NCBI GenBank assembly: GCA_017590115.1
Contig: JAGGNK010007004.1
Coordinates: 10,352,418-10,416,417, forward strand
DNA from: Montifringilla adamsi
Lineage: Eukaryota > Chordata > Aves > Passeriformes > Passeridae
DNA length: 64,000 bases
Reading direction: 5' to 3'
The notes under the pieces: model-generated
Databases searched by the model: none
The model's input: the letters and a program-made list of their open reading frames with translations, nothing else
What the model was told of the DNA's origin: nothing
Made by a program: the position numbers and the translations under genes
In this document: one piece after another, positions 46,801 to 61,007 of the stretch
How the letters are laid out: the number at the start of each line of letters is the position of its first letter
Position numbering within the stretch: position 1 is the stretch's first letter

Positions 46801-49158
46801 AATCATCTCCACTTAGAAGTCCATAGCTGCAGCCCAGGTGGTCGACTTTTGGCCTTTTCACAGGAAACCATTTCTGGTTGTTTACTGTTTTCAAAAACAT
46901 TAACTGCTAAACTGCAATTTTGTTGTTGATGTTGGGTTTAAACTCATTTTTTTAATGAAAATTGCTGATGAAATGTGTCAGTCATCTCTAATAACACGTA
47001 GAAAGAGTGTGCTGGTTTGCCTCCAGGAAAAAAAAAAGATAGTAAAGATAGCTTTGAGTTTGTTTATTTGAGAAGCTCCCCCCTGTTGGTGCAGCACCTG
47101 AAACTTAGCAAGGGATGGCTGTAATATTAGTGCTGAGTGTTCTGCTGCTGCTGCTACTCTGGAAACACAGCTAATTCACAAGCCTTGGAAAACCACATTT
47201 CACATATATTCAGCAAAGACAGGCATGATGTTAACAACAAAACTCTGCTGTTTTCTCCCACCCTGTGATGATAGGTGACAGAGGTGTCCTTAGGAACCTC
47301 ACCATGACAAGACAGAAAAGTCACCTGACAAAGCCCAGCTTGTGTCTTACAAAAGATTGTGTGTGGGTGTGCATGTGTGGTGAGTTCTGATCCAGATCTT
47401 TTGGTGCTTGTGTGGTCACTACAGGTCCCAGATCAGCCCAGACCCAGGTGGGTGCCCTGCTGTCTCAGTCTGGGACCATTTGCAAGCACAGGGCAGAGGC
47501 AATGTGCAGGAACTTCCTTTGCTGCTTCCCACGCTCTGCCAAAAAGTTGAACAAAGATTTCAGCTTCAGGGCTGTCAGTCTGGTATCATTACAGAAACAC
47601 ATTCTTTCCTTGCTGTCAGCGATCTCCCTTTCTCATAGACAAATAAATAACAGAGGCTCCAAACCTGCAATAAAACATTGGAATTAAAAAAAAAAAAAAA
47701 AAGGCATTGACAAGCTATCCTTCTCATTCTTGCATGAATTTGGTGATAATGGAAACATGAGTTCTGGGTGAGAAAGTTCTCTGGATAGTAAGTTCATTTA
47801 AAAAAAAAAAGAAACCAACTCATTTCATAACAAACTTGGCTGCTACTGTTTTTTCACTTAACTCAGAATTATCCTTGTCATAGGCAATTAACATCTTTCA
47901 GCAGCCCTGGGCTGTCCTATCCATTCTACATCCATCAGAGGAAAAGCCAGATCAATAAACAGCCCTGACAACACCAAACAAAACTTCAGAACAACTTTGT
48001 TCTATTCTTGTTCTGTCTCCCATCTGACAAACATGGATTGTTTCCCAGTGACAGAGCCCAAACTCAAAGACCCCTGTCACTTTAACCAGCAAAATAGTTT
48101 CCACTTGTACCCCAAGTATAACACAGTAAAACCCCATCATCTCGTCCAGGAGCAGATATCTGATATTAACTCTCTGAACAATCCTGCAGATGCCCATGAA
48201 AAAAATGTTGATTTCGAATCTTGGTGAACATATAGAAAAGAAGGTGATCTTAAGCTTTTTTGTTTTTGTTTTTGAGGTGCTTGCAGTCATGGGTTAAATT
48301 TTTCAAAAGCTCTCACAGCAAGCTCAGCTTTGGCTTCTTTCCAGTCATCTGAATTTTTCCCTGAGCTTCATGAGAAGCATTGCAGCTGGATGGTCGCTTT
48401 GAAAAAACTGTTTCTTATCATTTGTATTTGTGCTTGTGATAACTTGGAGCTTTAACAATCAAATAGTTTTCTAATTTCTTTTTCCCTTGTTTTCAGTTCA
48501 TCAATATAGTAGAATAAGTCATGTGTGACTTGGGACAGAATTTTCAATAGTTAATGGATGTTACCATTAGTTTAGCTCTATTAGTATAAGGCAGTGCTAA
48601 GGGTAAATGGGCCAAAGTTAAACACACAGGTAAAATACATGTGTGAAATACATCTGTAAAATACAGCTTTCAGACTGTGCAACCCTTCCACAGATCTGGG
48701 CTGTAATAACCAACAGGGCCCTGATGGGGATGGGTTTTGGTGCATATCCCCAAAGCCTGAGGCACATGGAAGCAGCAGCCTCTGGCTTTCTCTGACCAGA
48801 CCTGTTCCAAAATGGCTCCATCCTCTAACCTTGGGAGAAGTGAGGAACGGTGAGGAAGCAACCTTGGCCAATTCACTGTAAAAATGTGCTTTAGAAATAC
48901 CAGAATTACCCAGCTTTCCTTCAAGAGGCCACATGATATCTTTCGAATGCACAAAGCAGCATTGATGCTGGCACAGAGACTGAGAGACCATTGGTCTTCC
49001 AACAGCAGATTTCCATTTTATAGAGCCAGGGAGCTATCCTGTCTAATCAGAAGGGGAAAAAAAAGATACCTGAACGCAGGTGGGTACATGCGCAACGTCT
49101 CTGCAATCACCATGTCTAGGTAAGGGAGTTCTTGTACATTTTGGTAATCAGGGACCAT
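43769..49158 (-). CDS. TBXAS1: TBXAS1 (thromboxane A synthase, CYP5A1), last four coding exons
   Basis: Four minus-strand exons (49158-49070, 46636-46499, 44610-44448, 43843-43769) join in phase to give the C-terminal 154 residues and stop. Visible in order: the K-helix ExxR motif in [14 protein letters not shown], the FTREAAKDC and [12 protein letters not shown] strands, the PERF-type segment (PEKFIPERF), and the heme-binding loop [13 protein letters not shown] with its thiolate Cys. The protein ends YIMLESR. The enzyme is an ER-membrane P450 that isomerises prostaglandin H2 to thromboxane A2, mainly in platelets and macrophages (family knowledge). It follows the human C-terminus almost residue for residue, with one residue fewer before the K helix. 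The N-terminal anchor and the I-helix exon were not found in the window. CYP3A genes share these motifs, but the tail sequence and the PARP12 neighbour fit TBXAS1. Confidence 0.96.
44448..44610 (-). CDS. TBXAS1: TBXAS1 penultimate coding exon (heme-binding Cys)
   Basis: 163 nt. It completes the Arg of PER-F and encodes [35 protein letters not shown] and [10 protein letters not shown]. Acceptor CCTTCTAG|GTTTA; donor GAG|GTTTGT. It carries the axial heme cysteine (GPRGC). Confidence 0.96.
46499..46636 (-). CDS. TBXAS1: TBXAS1 coding exon with PERF region
   Basis: 138 nt, starting and ending two bases into a codon: [47 protein letters not shown]. Acceptor GTTGTTGCAG|ATTCA; donor GAGAG|GTATGT. 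Confidence 0.95.
47686..47702. repeat. A17 homopolymer in a TBXAS1 intron
   Basis: An uninterrupted run of 17 A after GGAATT. No flanking element was recognised. Confidence 0.85.
49070..49158 (-). CDS. TBXAS1: TBXAS1 coding exon with K-helix ExxR
   Basis: 89 nt starting in phase 0: [20 protein letters not shown] then TLRMYPPAF with two bases of an Arg codon. ETLR is the ExxR pair that is nearly invariant in P450s. Acceptor CCCTTTCAG|ATGGT; donor TTCAG|GTATCT. Human TBXAS1 has an exon boundary at the same Met, from memory. Confidence 0.95.
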
Positions 49159-52100
49159 CTGAAAGGGCAGGACAAAAGGAACAATTATGTTTTCTCACAT
49201 GTAAGTGCCAAACTCATCCCAGATTAGCTTTTAAATAATCTATTTTTTACTGGGCATCTTTCCTGTAGAAGAACTCGATGTCTCATCTAAAACAGTAAAA
49301 GATAAAATTATACAAAACTGTGGGCAGTAATTAAATGTGTGTGTAACATTCCTTTCATCATCAAAACGCTTTGGTGCACAGCCCAGCTGAAGGTATAATA
49401 ATAAATCATCTTGCTAGGAAGAATTAAAAGCAGGTCATTACAGAGAGCATCAATAGCTGTAACAGAGCTATTGTTTTACACATGTACCAAAATCTGCACA
49501 GGACCCTTGTTTCTTCCCAAGGGCAAGAGGTTCACACTTTGTTCACAAGAACAGCAAGTCCTTCAGTTACTCTTGTTATTGGTGGAACAACCCCTCTGCA
49601 CTTCCCCAGCTCTAGAAATAAAGCAGAGTGCTGGCGCTCTGATGCCTGTGGAGGGGTGGAGATGGCACAGGAAGATGCTGGAGCCCCCGACTGAGGAGTA
49701 ACACAATTTACACAATGGTAAATTGCTCTGCCAAGAAGCGAGGTACCGAGGCATAGCTCAAATCCCACCTGGCAGGGCTGCAGTGGTGCCTGAGCAGAGA
49801 AGCCTGTTTCCTCTAGCCCTTGCTTAATGCTGCTTAATTTTTCACAATGGTCAATGCCTGAGCCCACATCTTCACAAACCCACAAAGCCATTCAGCCCTT
49901 GACAAGGAGTGGTGGGCACTAAAACCCCAACAGGGCTGTAGCTCAGAAGACTTTGCCCTCTGACTGGCAACAAACAGACAGTGAGAGACACCAAACAGCA
50001 GCAGTGACAAGACTCAGCACACAGACAAACAGGGAATTTCTTCCTTGGAAAAAGGGCATCTTCCCTGTTTTATTCAGTGCTCTCAGCAGAGGGCAGCCAA
50101 AGTATATCAAATAACCTCATCAGGAAAGTAGAGTTTTGTTTTAAATTAGAGCATCTCCTAAAGACTGACACAGAGTAAATTGGAGAAAAGCACAGACGTC
50201 AGACTAGACTAAACCTTTTATGAAGATTTGGGGCCCCTGCCGTTCACAAAGGGGACTGGATTCCATCCTTCCTTTATTTACTACAGCACTTTTCATGTAT
50301 AATGCATATTTTATTGAATTTTCATGCAAAAACATATGGTACATACTGAAAATACTAAGCAGAGAACAACTCCAGATGGTAGGCAGAAAAGGCATACAAT
50401 AGAACAAGGATACCTTGCTGGATTAGGGTATCCCACTTATTCAGCACTAAGCCACCATGCACCATTTCACATTAACTGATCTTTTCTAGGGAGGAAATAG
50501 ATACATTCTATTATCCCCATTTTCTGTCTCAGGAAAGAAAAGCAGAAGCAGAGAAAGTAATTAGCACAGGCTGAGTAGAACCAGTGTGCGTGCTCCTGTC
50601 TCAGGGGAAAAGATGCAACTCAGCTTGTCAATAGATGAAGTATTCTGTCAGTATATGACAAATATTATCAATACAGGAAATATGGACTGCACTGACAGCC
50701 TTTCAGTGTGGCTTTTATCTTGTGGTGGTGCCTGCTAACTCAAACTTTTGGCTTAGGTCAGTGGTTATCAGACAAAGGACTCAGAGCCTAAAAGCCACGT
50801 GAGAGCCGTGGCTGACATCTGTGTGAGGAGCAGTGCTCCAATAATTCCAATAGCTAAAAACAAAGCTGGGAGAATGATCTTTATCACCCTTGTTTTGCAG
50901 AAAGTGATCCGAGGGCTACCTAATTTTGTGGGGGAAATCAAAGCAGAGACTGGAAATGCAGTGTCAATTTTCAGGTCTTCACGGCACAATATCCTCTCTC
51001 CATGCCCACTGGAGGTGCCCCCTGGAGGTGCTCCAGTCTTCAATGCAAATACATGCTGTGGTGTGCATTCTTTTATTTTTTCTGCCAGTTTTACAATTAT
51101 CATTCAGAACTTTCCCCTACTCTCCTGCATCTCTTTGAATCCTGAGTCAGCATCTGAGTCCTGTTCCTGCAATCCCTCCTGATTTCATGGACAGGCTGGC
51201 TGAGAGAAGAATCCAGGCTCAGAGAAAATGAGTGGTGGAGCCAAGAGCACACCGAGATGTGTTTGATTCTCTGAACCATGCTCTTTCCACTGGGCCTTCC
51301 TGTCTCTCTCATAATCCCCCTACTTACTTCTGGAGTCAATAATTAAGATAATTACATGGTAACCTGATATAATAAGTAGCCACTAAATCAAACCATACAT
51401 CAACGAATAATATAACACTAAATTATTGGAGCTTTGATTTGCTCTTTCAAATAGCTTCTATACCTTCAGGGGATTAGCAGCTCAGAAAACAAAACAAAAG
51501 GTGTAAAACCAGCTGATTTTCCTTAGAAGAAAATTCCTTTTGCTTACATAAAGCAGGAGGGGTCAGTCAAATGGCAGCAGAGTGAACTCTGCTATCATGA
51601 GAATGACAGACACATCAGTCATTTCCTACATCTGATGCAATTTAATTACTGGCACTTCCATGCTTTTAGCATCAAAGTAGCTGGACCTAATTTAGTGGTT
51701 GTTTGCAAGGTCTGACCTGCAGCTGCATAAAGTACACACAAGCCAAGCATCTCTATTTAGGAAGGACAGTTTGTTGCTTTTTTTCTCCTTTCAAAGAAAA
51801 TATTTTCCATTTGTTTTTCCACTCCCTCTCTTAAAAATATGTTTTTAGCCAAGCACGTTTCAAAGGAACATAAATATGCTTTTCTTCCTAAATGTCCCTA
51901 TTTATATCTATCAACTGCTGGCAGGTTTGCTGGAGTGAGGGTGGTGTTGTGCAAACATGCCACTTTAACCCCCTGAAAAAAAAATGCTTAAATTGCCTTT
52001 TACTCAAGATGAGGCGGGGTTTTTTCACTAAGAAAGATTTCTGTCTTTAACAAGAAGAGATGGGGGGTGTGAGGGAGGATTGCATGTAATAAAACATCCT

Positions 52101-55100
52101 GTATTTTAATTTTGCAGCCACTGCTTTGCACAGCAGTTTTTCTTATGCTTTGCACAGCCTTGTAGTGTCTTTTCCTGTTGATGTGGAAGTGAAATGGCCA
52201 TGTAGCATCTTGTAGCATTTCTCTGCATGCACGTTTCCCCAGTCTGATTTCTGGAGGTGAGGTGGTACACCCTCACCAATCCCAGACTATTCAATCACTT
52301 CTGGCATCTAGTTTGGCCACAGAGTCTCCTTTATGATTGACAGAAAATCACAAGTCTCCATTACCTAGAAAAAGATGGGAAATTAATTCTTCCTCCCACA
52401 GAGTATCCTGAGGTGAAATACCAGCAGTGATTATAAAATTGCCTATGTGCTACAAGGATGACGCTTGTTTTAATCCCCATATAAACTCCAAGAGAGATAA
52501 CTACCTTCAGATCCACCTCTGCTTTTCAGTATTGGTTTTAGCATTTTCTAGGCAGGCAAACCTATTTTTTACCACCACCCTCAGTTAACTTTTAATTCCT
52601 CAATGAATAGAAAGGGAATCCAAGTGCTGACAGGAGCGGTCTGGCCAATCTTTGCTGCAGTTTGAGATGTTACTGCTCCCAGTTGCTGGCTCTTCTTTGC
52701 TGGCTGTGGTTGGTGTCACCACAGCCAAGTCAGCAGAAGGGAACATATGCCTGCACCTCAGTTGCTTCCATACAATGTCCAGCATGAACCCATCTTCAGT
52801 GACAGCTCAAGACGAGACACTAACTTTTCCCCAAAGCAGCTGATGATCATCCTCCTCTACTGCCTCTGTTTTGGGAATGGTAATTCAAAGTACACATCAG
52901 TGAATAAGAGATTCCCACTTATCCTATTGGCCATGCTCTAGTGATGCTCAGCATTCAGAAATGAAAAAAAATCAGAGAAAATTTTGTGCAGCTGACAGTG
53001 TGATGTGCACCTGAAATCAATTTAGAAGCAGAAAAGCCTGCCGAGACCACATTCCTCACAAGAAGCACTGCTGAGTTATGGCCTGATGCTGAACCAGCTG
53101 AGGTTTCTGAGAAGTTGCAATCCAAATCCAATGTCTTATGGGCAGGTGGGCTGTGACAAAGTCCAGGTCAGGGAGATGACATGCAGGTCTGCTTAGCACA
53201 GATGCAGATCCATGAGTTGCCTGTGTATGCATAGCTGCACAGCCCACATGGGCTCTCCCTCAAAATGCAGACTTTGGATAGCAATAGGATAAGGAGTAAA
53301 AAAAAAAAGCCAGCATCACCCCCAGGTACTCTCACCCAACTCCCTTTCAAATTGCCAAAAGGGCTACTCAGACCACAGCCACTGACAAACAGCTCAATAA
53401 TGTTTCTTGATCCAAGGTGTACAAAGCTGCTGATAGATCAAAGAATCTGCCTGTGGTTTTGACCTCTCTTTGAGGTCCTCATTCTCTAACAGAACTAGAG
53501 CCTGTGTGCCTCACTTGGCCTCAGAGAGGGGGAAGAAATGCAAGAATGTGAAACACAAGAAAGTCAAATTAGGGCGGCCCCATGACACCTTTGGTAACAA
53601 CTCTATCAGGAAAGGAAAGGTTAGAGACTGGACTGCCCTCAAAATGTAGATCAATGATGAAAAGGGGTGGGATGGTTTAACAGATATCTGTCTTTAACTT
53701 GCTTAAGGAAAGCTTGTCTCATGTTTGACCACTTCCAGGACAACATGCTGGAGCCCCTGTAAAGCACCAAACTAAAGCCTCCTTGCAATCTCATGCAGCA
53801 TGACAGGGAAAAATGTTGATGAAGTAAAATTTTTTAGCTTCATCCCCAGAACTTGGACCAAACACTTCAAAAATGCTTAAGGCATTCCTCATGCAATACT
53901 TACTGCAAATTCCCCCACCCTGTTGTCTGCACCTGCCTGGTGAGATGTGTCTCTGAGCCAAGGCACCAGCCAGAACCAGCCCATGCTGCTTGGGAAACAG
54001 GACCCAGAAGCTCCAGAGTCCCACTCACTCTGAGAGACAGATCATGGCCTTAAGATAGAGAAAAACTTGCCTAAAATCACCAAGTGTCTGTTGGTCACTT
54101 CCAGTGACAGAGGCCTAAAGAACCTTCTAGCAAAATATTAAGTTCTTGACTACAGAATTGAGGACAAGGTTCAGGAATAAAAAATAGGACAGCAAGCCTG
54201 ATTTCCAGATTTTCCAGAAAGAAACTTTCTGAGCTGCCTAGCACCTCTCAAATCCTTAGAGCACACCTTGGTAGCACTAGAGCCTCTGCCACTGGCATTG
54301 TGCCTTCTCACACGCTCTCGGAAATCAACATTAAAGTTCTCAGCTCCATTCCCTCTTGCATCTTTCCCCAGAAGCAAGAAAAAGCTATCCAAACCTCGTA
54401 CTCCCAAGATTTCCATTTATTTCTTTGTTCCATGAGGATTACCTGCCACCTCTTTCACTTGCTTAGGTTGTTATTCAAATGGAATTTTGTCAGGCTCTGA
54501 CCCCCACCCTTGGTGGCTGCTCACCGGGTTTGACAAAGTTCCTTTGTTCATTGAGGCACATCTCAAGATGTGTCAACATTCAGTGCTTCAGACACCTCAA
54601 AACAAATTCCTCCCAGCTCCTCCTAAAGACTGTGAGTGCCAGATAAATTTAGTCTTACAGCTTTTTTGTTCAAACCACCTGCTAGTCACCCTCACCTCTA
54701 AGACTCCACCTCTCTCTGGTTCACTGCCATGCAAGTCAACTGGCCGTTCACAGAGGAAGGTGCCAATTTGCAAGCTGAGTTCAGAGCTGGTGGGAAAGAC
54801 TGGCAAACCAGTTTTGCACTGAAAACCACATTACACACAGACCTTGCAGCCAAATTCTCTCCATTGCTTTGGTGCAAATCCATGCAGCTCCCTGGGGCTG
54901 TATCAGTGTAAGGGAGAGGAAAATGTGGTTCTAAGGATGCACCAAATAGTGCTGGGGAAAGAGCCAGAAGGTATAAGGTTACACCAATGTCAACTCACTT
55001 TAATGTTACTCTGCTTTTTGAATCAAAGAATTCAGCACCTGACAGAAGACAGACCTACACTACCTCCAGTAGCTTCCACGGTGCTAAAAGAAAGTCTTTG

Positions 55101-58100
55101 TAGCACCACTGCTCACAAGGAGACTTCTGCGAGATAAAAATACTTCCTGAAACTGAACAGTGTCCCAAAGCCAAACAGATAAACATAAAAGCTGAAACCA
55201 AAACAGTCAGAAATTCTCTTCCACCTACATTACTACTGACACATGGTGATCAGCAAGAACAGAATGTGTGCCATCAGGTAGAAGATCCAGAAAAAGGAAA
55301 GTCAGGAAAAAAGAAGAAAATCTCTAAGGAAATACTTTATGAGGCAAACTATGAATGAAAAGAAAGGAGAAAACAATCTGTTTCTATTTAGATTTTGTAA
55401 ATTTGTTAACTTCATCTAGTCCCAGATTGCCAAGAGAAGTGTGTGCCCTCAAATGAAAATTGATTAAATAAGTGAGACCGGGTGCCTGGGGTGCTCTGTT
55501 GTCACAAAGGAAGGTGCAGTTCCCCAGTGTGATGATACTGCCAGGCCAGGTAGTGTTTTGTACTCTCACTATGCTAATTTTTATTATTTTACTTAAGCTA
55601 TGTGGGGAAGAGTGCCACCCCTCTAGAAGTGGCTCCCTACCTGTATGCAATGTGTGCCTTGCTCCAGCTATTTGTGATGTGGTATAATCCCTGCCCATGC
55701 ATTGCAGCAGGCTAAGATCATCAGAGTCACAGAGACTGCCTCTTTCTTGCCTCCTTAAAAAACACTCAGCCCCCAGGAAATCTGCCCTGGGTTCTCTCCA
55801 CAGCCCACCAAGGCTTGAAAGTCTCTCTTTCTACACTTGTCTAACACAATCAAAATTTCTACTTGGGTGGCAGAAATGCTGAATGGTGAAGGATCCCAGT
55901 GGGAGGGAAGCAAGGAGGAAATTAAACAGGAGAAAGGACTGCCAGAGGCCCAAAAGGCAGAGAAAGAGAATTATAAAACTGGGGTAGGTCTGTCCGAAGG
56001 GCATGTCACCAGTCCAAAGCATATTAACCACTGAAGTTCGTGCAAGACTTAATCCTTCCTGCTACAGAAGTGTCCCTTGATGGTTGCTGCAGATCTACAG
56101 GAATAAAGAGGAGGAATTTTTTTTTCCCCTCTCAGTAGACATTCATGGTATCACATAAGAGCCAGATGATTTAATTTAATCATTCTTGCTCCAGCTGGTA
56201 TTTTCTGTATGGAGGTGACAGTGCTTTAAATTAGGGCCTTGCATAAAAAAGGCCTGTGTGTTTAGTTTAATCAAATGTTTATTTCCTCACATTATGTTTA
56301 TATTAAAAGACATCAGCATGAATTTTCATGCTGCAAATAGAGTCTATCTTAAGGTCTATGCACTGAGGTTGTCTTTGGTCGTTCTTCATCTCTATGGCAG
56401 CCTTATGGACTGAGAGGTGACTCAGCCCAGGCATGGAGTTTGGGGAAATATGCTCTGGAGAGCACAGTCCAGCCTATGAGAAGATCAGAGCTTCACACAA
56501 AATACATTATTTCTGTAATTTGCCCTTCTTGAGCCAGTGGCTGCTTAAGTCACTGGCTTCAGCAATTGCTGGATGAGACCTTTTCTGAATTAGTAAACAG
56601 GAAAACATTTGTAGCAGAGAAATGGCAAGATTCTCTCATCACTCAGAGTAATTATCATTTGTCCCGACAAGGGCAGGTCAGTTTTAATACCATACAACAT
56701 TTATGCAGTGCCTGATGCCTTGGAAACACCTAACATACATTAGGTGCAGTAGGACAATAATAAGACTTTGCTTTTCCATAGTTGTTTTCCTCCTGAGGCT
56801 TGTGAAGCGTTTAGCAAACATTAATTAGTTGGTCATCTTCCAAACGCGTGTGTGAGGTGCTCCTGGTAAATAATCCCTCCCCTACACACAAGGGGCCAGC
56901 AGCGGTGCTGAAAACTGAGACCATCAATTTACAACCGTAAGAGTTGAGCACCCACCAGCATGAGTCTTCATAACTAGCCTGATTTTTATTTTTCAGCCGC
57001 AGGGTGACTCCTGTTCATAAACTAGCAAATACTGCTCTGAATACATAGACTTAAAGTGACCAAAAAAGAAAGAAATCCATTGCACAGCACTTAAATAGGA
57101 CTTAAACAAAAAGGAGCCTTGTTTGCTTTCAGCTGCCAAAATCATAATTCAAGGTTCAGTCTGTCCTTGAGAAACTGATGGTACTAAAAGCACAGAATGT
57201 AAAGAAGTGCTTTTGGTGCCAAAGCTCCAATTCCTTGCCACAGACTTCTGTACCTCCTATCCTAATACAGGTAAAATTTACTGGTAAAAGCCATGTCCAG
57301 TCCTAGCCCCAAATTTTAGGAAGGCATGTGGCCTTTCTACAAGGCACAAAGGCCAAGTTTGTTTCTGTTGAAACTTCTTGCAGTTTAACTGAAAATACGA
57401 AAAATGCACAAAGAAAGGGGAAAGAACTATTTTCTAACCAAAGCTATTCAATGCCTTTTCCTCTTTTGCCCCCTCTGGAAACCACTGACTGCCTTGGGTA
57501 CAACAAAGCAATTTACAATTGGTACGTGAAAAGTTTGATAGCACTCAAAACGGCTTTCGTGTTTTCATCCTCCAGTGCATGAAGAAGACCTCTGAAAAAA
57601 ACAACATGACTTGTCAGCCCAAAATGCACTGCCCCAAGCTCAATGGGGCTGTGAGCAGGGGGATCTGCTACCATGACACTAACATACGACAAACTTCTCT
57701 AGGAGTTCAGATAAAGCTGTCTGCAAATAATGCTGGCAGATGCCTATTCAATGATCTCTCTCCTTTTATTCCCTGATTCTCCATCTGGGAACACAAAAAT
57801 TTCCTTAAGCCTATTCACACTTAGATTTAGTGAAGCCATCGTAGTGTTGTGTTCTGGTGCTGTTTTGTGTCTTTGCTCTCCTCTATCCTTTGTAGATCAG
57901 CATGGCATCTGTCCATCTGTTTATGATTCACTTCTTACAATGACTTGGTCCTGATTACACTGATAAGCACAGTAGGTTATTTGAGGGCCAACTGGACCTC
58001 TGTAATGACACTCAAACTGTAACCAAGTTGTGGGAATGTTTCCAATCAAAAAAAGGCCAGTGGAAAATCTCCACTGGATCCTCCCCAAGGACAGCCTTCC

Positions 58101-60236
58101 TGTCCTTATGCCCAGGAAATAAAATGCAAAAGTTAATTTTTTATCTGGAACTCTTTTGCAGTTATCAGTGTCTAAGTGATCCACAAAAACTGAAGAGAAG
58201 ACGAGAAAGGAAACTGAAGCCTGGGCCTTTCTGACATTTGAAGATGCATATTTGAGAAGAGAGCATAAAGAACAGCATTCAGCTCAGGAGGCCACCTGTT
58301 TCATGGTCTCCTGTAGCACAGAGGTGAATCCCTGAGTTAGAGGACCTGCCCCCACGTGCAGGAGCTGGGGACAGAGCCTGGAAAGTGCAGCTGTTTTGGG
58401 GGGCACCATGTGCTGCCAGGGGCAGTAGAGCCCTTCCTCGTGTGCTGACTCACCGGCCCTCGTGAGCACATGGAAACGAGGGGGAACAAAAGCACAACGC
58501 AAAGAGCTGCAGGATGAAGTCACAGGGTCAGCAGTGAGAAAATACAGAATGCATTTGTAGTCTGAACAAGGTCATTTCCAGCATGTTTTAGGATGATATA
58601 AGGCTTTACAGGGAAGGCAAATGGAAAGTATTGCTCACGATTTCTTCTGCTTTATGAGTAAGCTGCTTTGGCCTTTATTTATTTATTACCTCACAGTTCC
58701 ACAACCGTCCTGGTGTGAAGACCAATTTGCTGGTTTTTCTCTCTTGCTTCTCAAATATACTTTTGCTTCTTAAACCTGACCCCTTCCTGTCTCAGTGCCT
58801 GGCCACATCACTCATTTACCTCTGCATCTCCAAGAATACCCTTATTTTTAAAATTTGCAACACCTCACTTCTGTGCCGTCATTTCACTTACGTCTATGTT
58901 ACTTTAATGCCCAGTATTTTATCCTTTATTCTTATTTTCCAAAGCTCAAAAGCATCAAGTCTCAGAAGTTCTGGGGTACAGGGGAACCTGGCCAACACAG
59001 TGTCACCCAGCTGGGTTTGAGCCAGCCCTGACAGGGAGGCCACTTGATCTGGACACCACTGAGCCACAAAGGTGGCACTCACAAACTGACACATTTGATA
59101 GAAACATCCAACACAAAAGAGTGCTTTTAAGCCAGAAAAGTGCATAAAACATTGTTCTGCAGGGGGTTCACTAGCAATTTTACCCACACAAAATACCTCA
59201 TAAAGGATGGTATACTCTGCCTTTTTATGATGAATTGAGGCACAAAGAACTGTAGATATCTATAGATGGGCTAACTTGTGGGGAGGGATTTTCTGAGTAC
59301 CAAGACAAAACACAGCTGTAGGCTTTTTCTGTAAAGGGCCTGTCACACACACGAAAGCAGCTAGCATATTACCAATCCTGATCGCTCAAACATTATGAGA
59401 AAGGCCCCAACATACTTTGAAATTGGCTGGAAAACACATGAGATTTATGACAAATAACAGTATTTTGAACTTTATATGCCTTCTGGCTTCTGAACTGGGA
59501 TTCATGTTTTCAGTCTTACCTCTTCAACTAGAAACCTTTTCTCCTTTTTTTTTTTTTTACTGGTTTACTTGTTTTAATAATGAAATATGAGATTCTGGTT
59601 ATACACCTGACTTCAGTGTTGAGTGATTTGAGCGAATATAAAACAAATAACAGAGACTCACAGCCTGATGGCAGGATGCTGGTAATATTCCATTTACTGA
59701 GCACCACGAGCCATCCCTTCCTGCCCTTTGGCCATCTGCTGCTAGCACTCAGCTAGAATCATGCAGACTTTTTTAAAAAGAAAGAAAAAATCTACAAGAC
59801 CAGGAACTTCATGTGACTAAACATTGGACAAGCATGAGCTGCCCCTCAGAGTATCCACAAGACAGTAGCAAACATTTTGGGGGTGTGTGAGGGGTGTTAC
59901 TACAAGAGGAGCCTCAAGGATTAATCATCCAATTCCCTTTTGAAAATGCCAAACTTGGTACCTTGGCAAAGCTTGACACAGAAAGAAATTGAAACATGCA
60001 GACAAAGTAATTGGGGGGAAACTGTGCTGAGTTTATATATAGCATTTTGTTTCTGCTGAGTACTGGGGAGGGAGGTGGGGAAGGGAGGAAGTGAGGGGGA
60101 GAGAGGGAAAAGAAAGATAAATTTTGGTTGTTGCTGTCAGATGAAGATCCACTTATCTGTGGCAGAAGCCCAGACAGCTGCATGACTCTAAATGAAGAAA
60201 TTTAATTAAACAGTAAAAAAAATTAAAATTAGCAGG

Positions 60237-60265
60237 AAAAAAAAAAAAAGAAAAAAGAAAAAACC
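60237..60265. repeat. A-rich simple repeat
   Basis: A runs interrupted by single G bases, up to ACCCAGG at the right. Confidence 0.8.
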
Positions 60266-60972
60266 CAGGACTTCTTCCTTCTCATACCTACCCTGATGTA
60301 TAAATAGAGACTATGCGATGGATGAAGGGTGCTTATTATTTCTTTGACTTCTTTGTGCATAAAGAAATCTACAATACTCTCTAGAGAACCAGTAGGATGA
60401 TCAAAAAGCCAATGGCATGTTGCTGCTATTCCAACTTTGCTGCTGTGGTTTAAACCACACCATGCAACATGACACCCAAGTCACAGTCCCAGTCATATAA
60501 TACTTATTTCACACAAAAACAAACAAAAACAAGTCCCCACCAAAAAATCCTGGGGAAAAGTTGGCTCAATTATGAAAGAAAAGATTTTGGAAAGCAGATT
60601 ACTTGGAATCATATTCTGCCAGAGCTACACCTCTCATAAGAAACGTGCTGATAAAAACTGTGAGTGGATGTGATCCCCTTTTGCTCCCCTTGCATCCTTT
60701 GACCTGCCTTCTGCCAGCACAACTCAGAGCAACCTCACAGCTTTTCCTGCCTCAGCTCCCAAGGTATTTGCAACACAGCTCGGAAGAGCCAGAGCATCTT
60801 GCACTTCTGTCCATACCCACAGCCTTTGCTAACACATTCACTTCCTACTTCACATTATGGCAGAGTAAGAGAGATTGGTATTAGTACTTTTGGCCTTTCT
60901 TCATGTGCATGGACATGTGTGCATGTGTACTTTCTGTAACACATCCACCTATTTGAAGCACCATAAAATGAC

Positions 60973-61007
60973 TATATATATATATATCTATATATCTATA
61001 TATATCT
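60973..61007. repeat. TA/TC microsatellite
   Basis: A TATATATA tract interspersed with TATC units, 35 bases, inside the long TBXAS1 intron. Confidence 0.9.

Noticed and set aside
50768..51182. Overlapping open frames, considered as a TBXAS1 exon on the minus strand
   Set aside because: The peptide has no I-helix, no P450 signature and no agreement with the expected segment before the K-helix exon. The opposite strand is equally open.
57921..58184. Minus-strand frame with an 'IGNI' word, considered as the N-terminal exon of TBXAS1
   Set aside because: Only three or four residues agree with the P450 N-terminal segment, and the rest and the splice sites do not fit.
60445..60458. Perfect 14-bp palindrome GTGGTTTAAACCAC
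   Set aside because: A single short palindrome without neighbouring sites. It resembles the LTR edge word GGTTTAACC but lacks any further LTR sequence.
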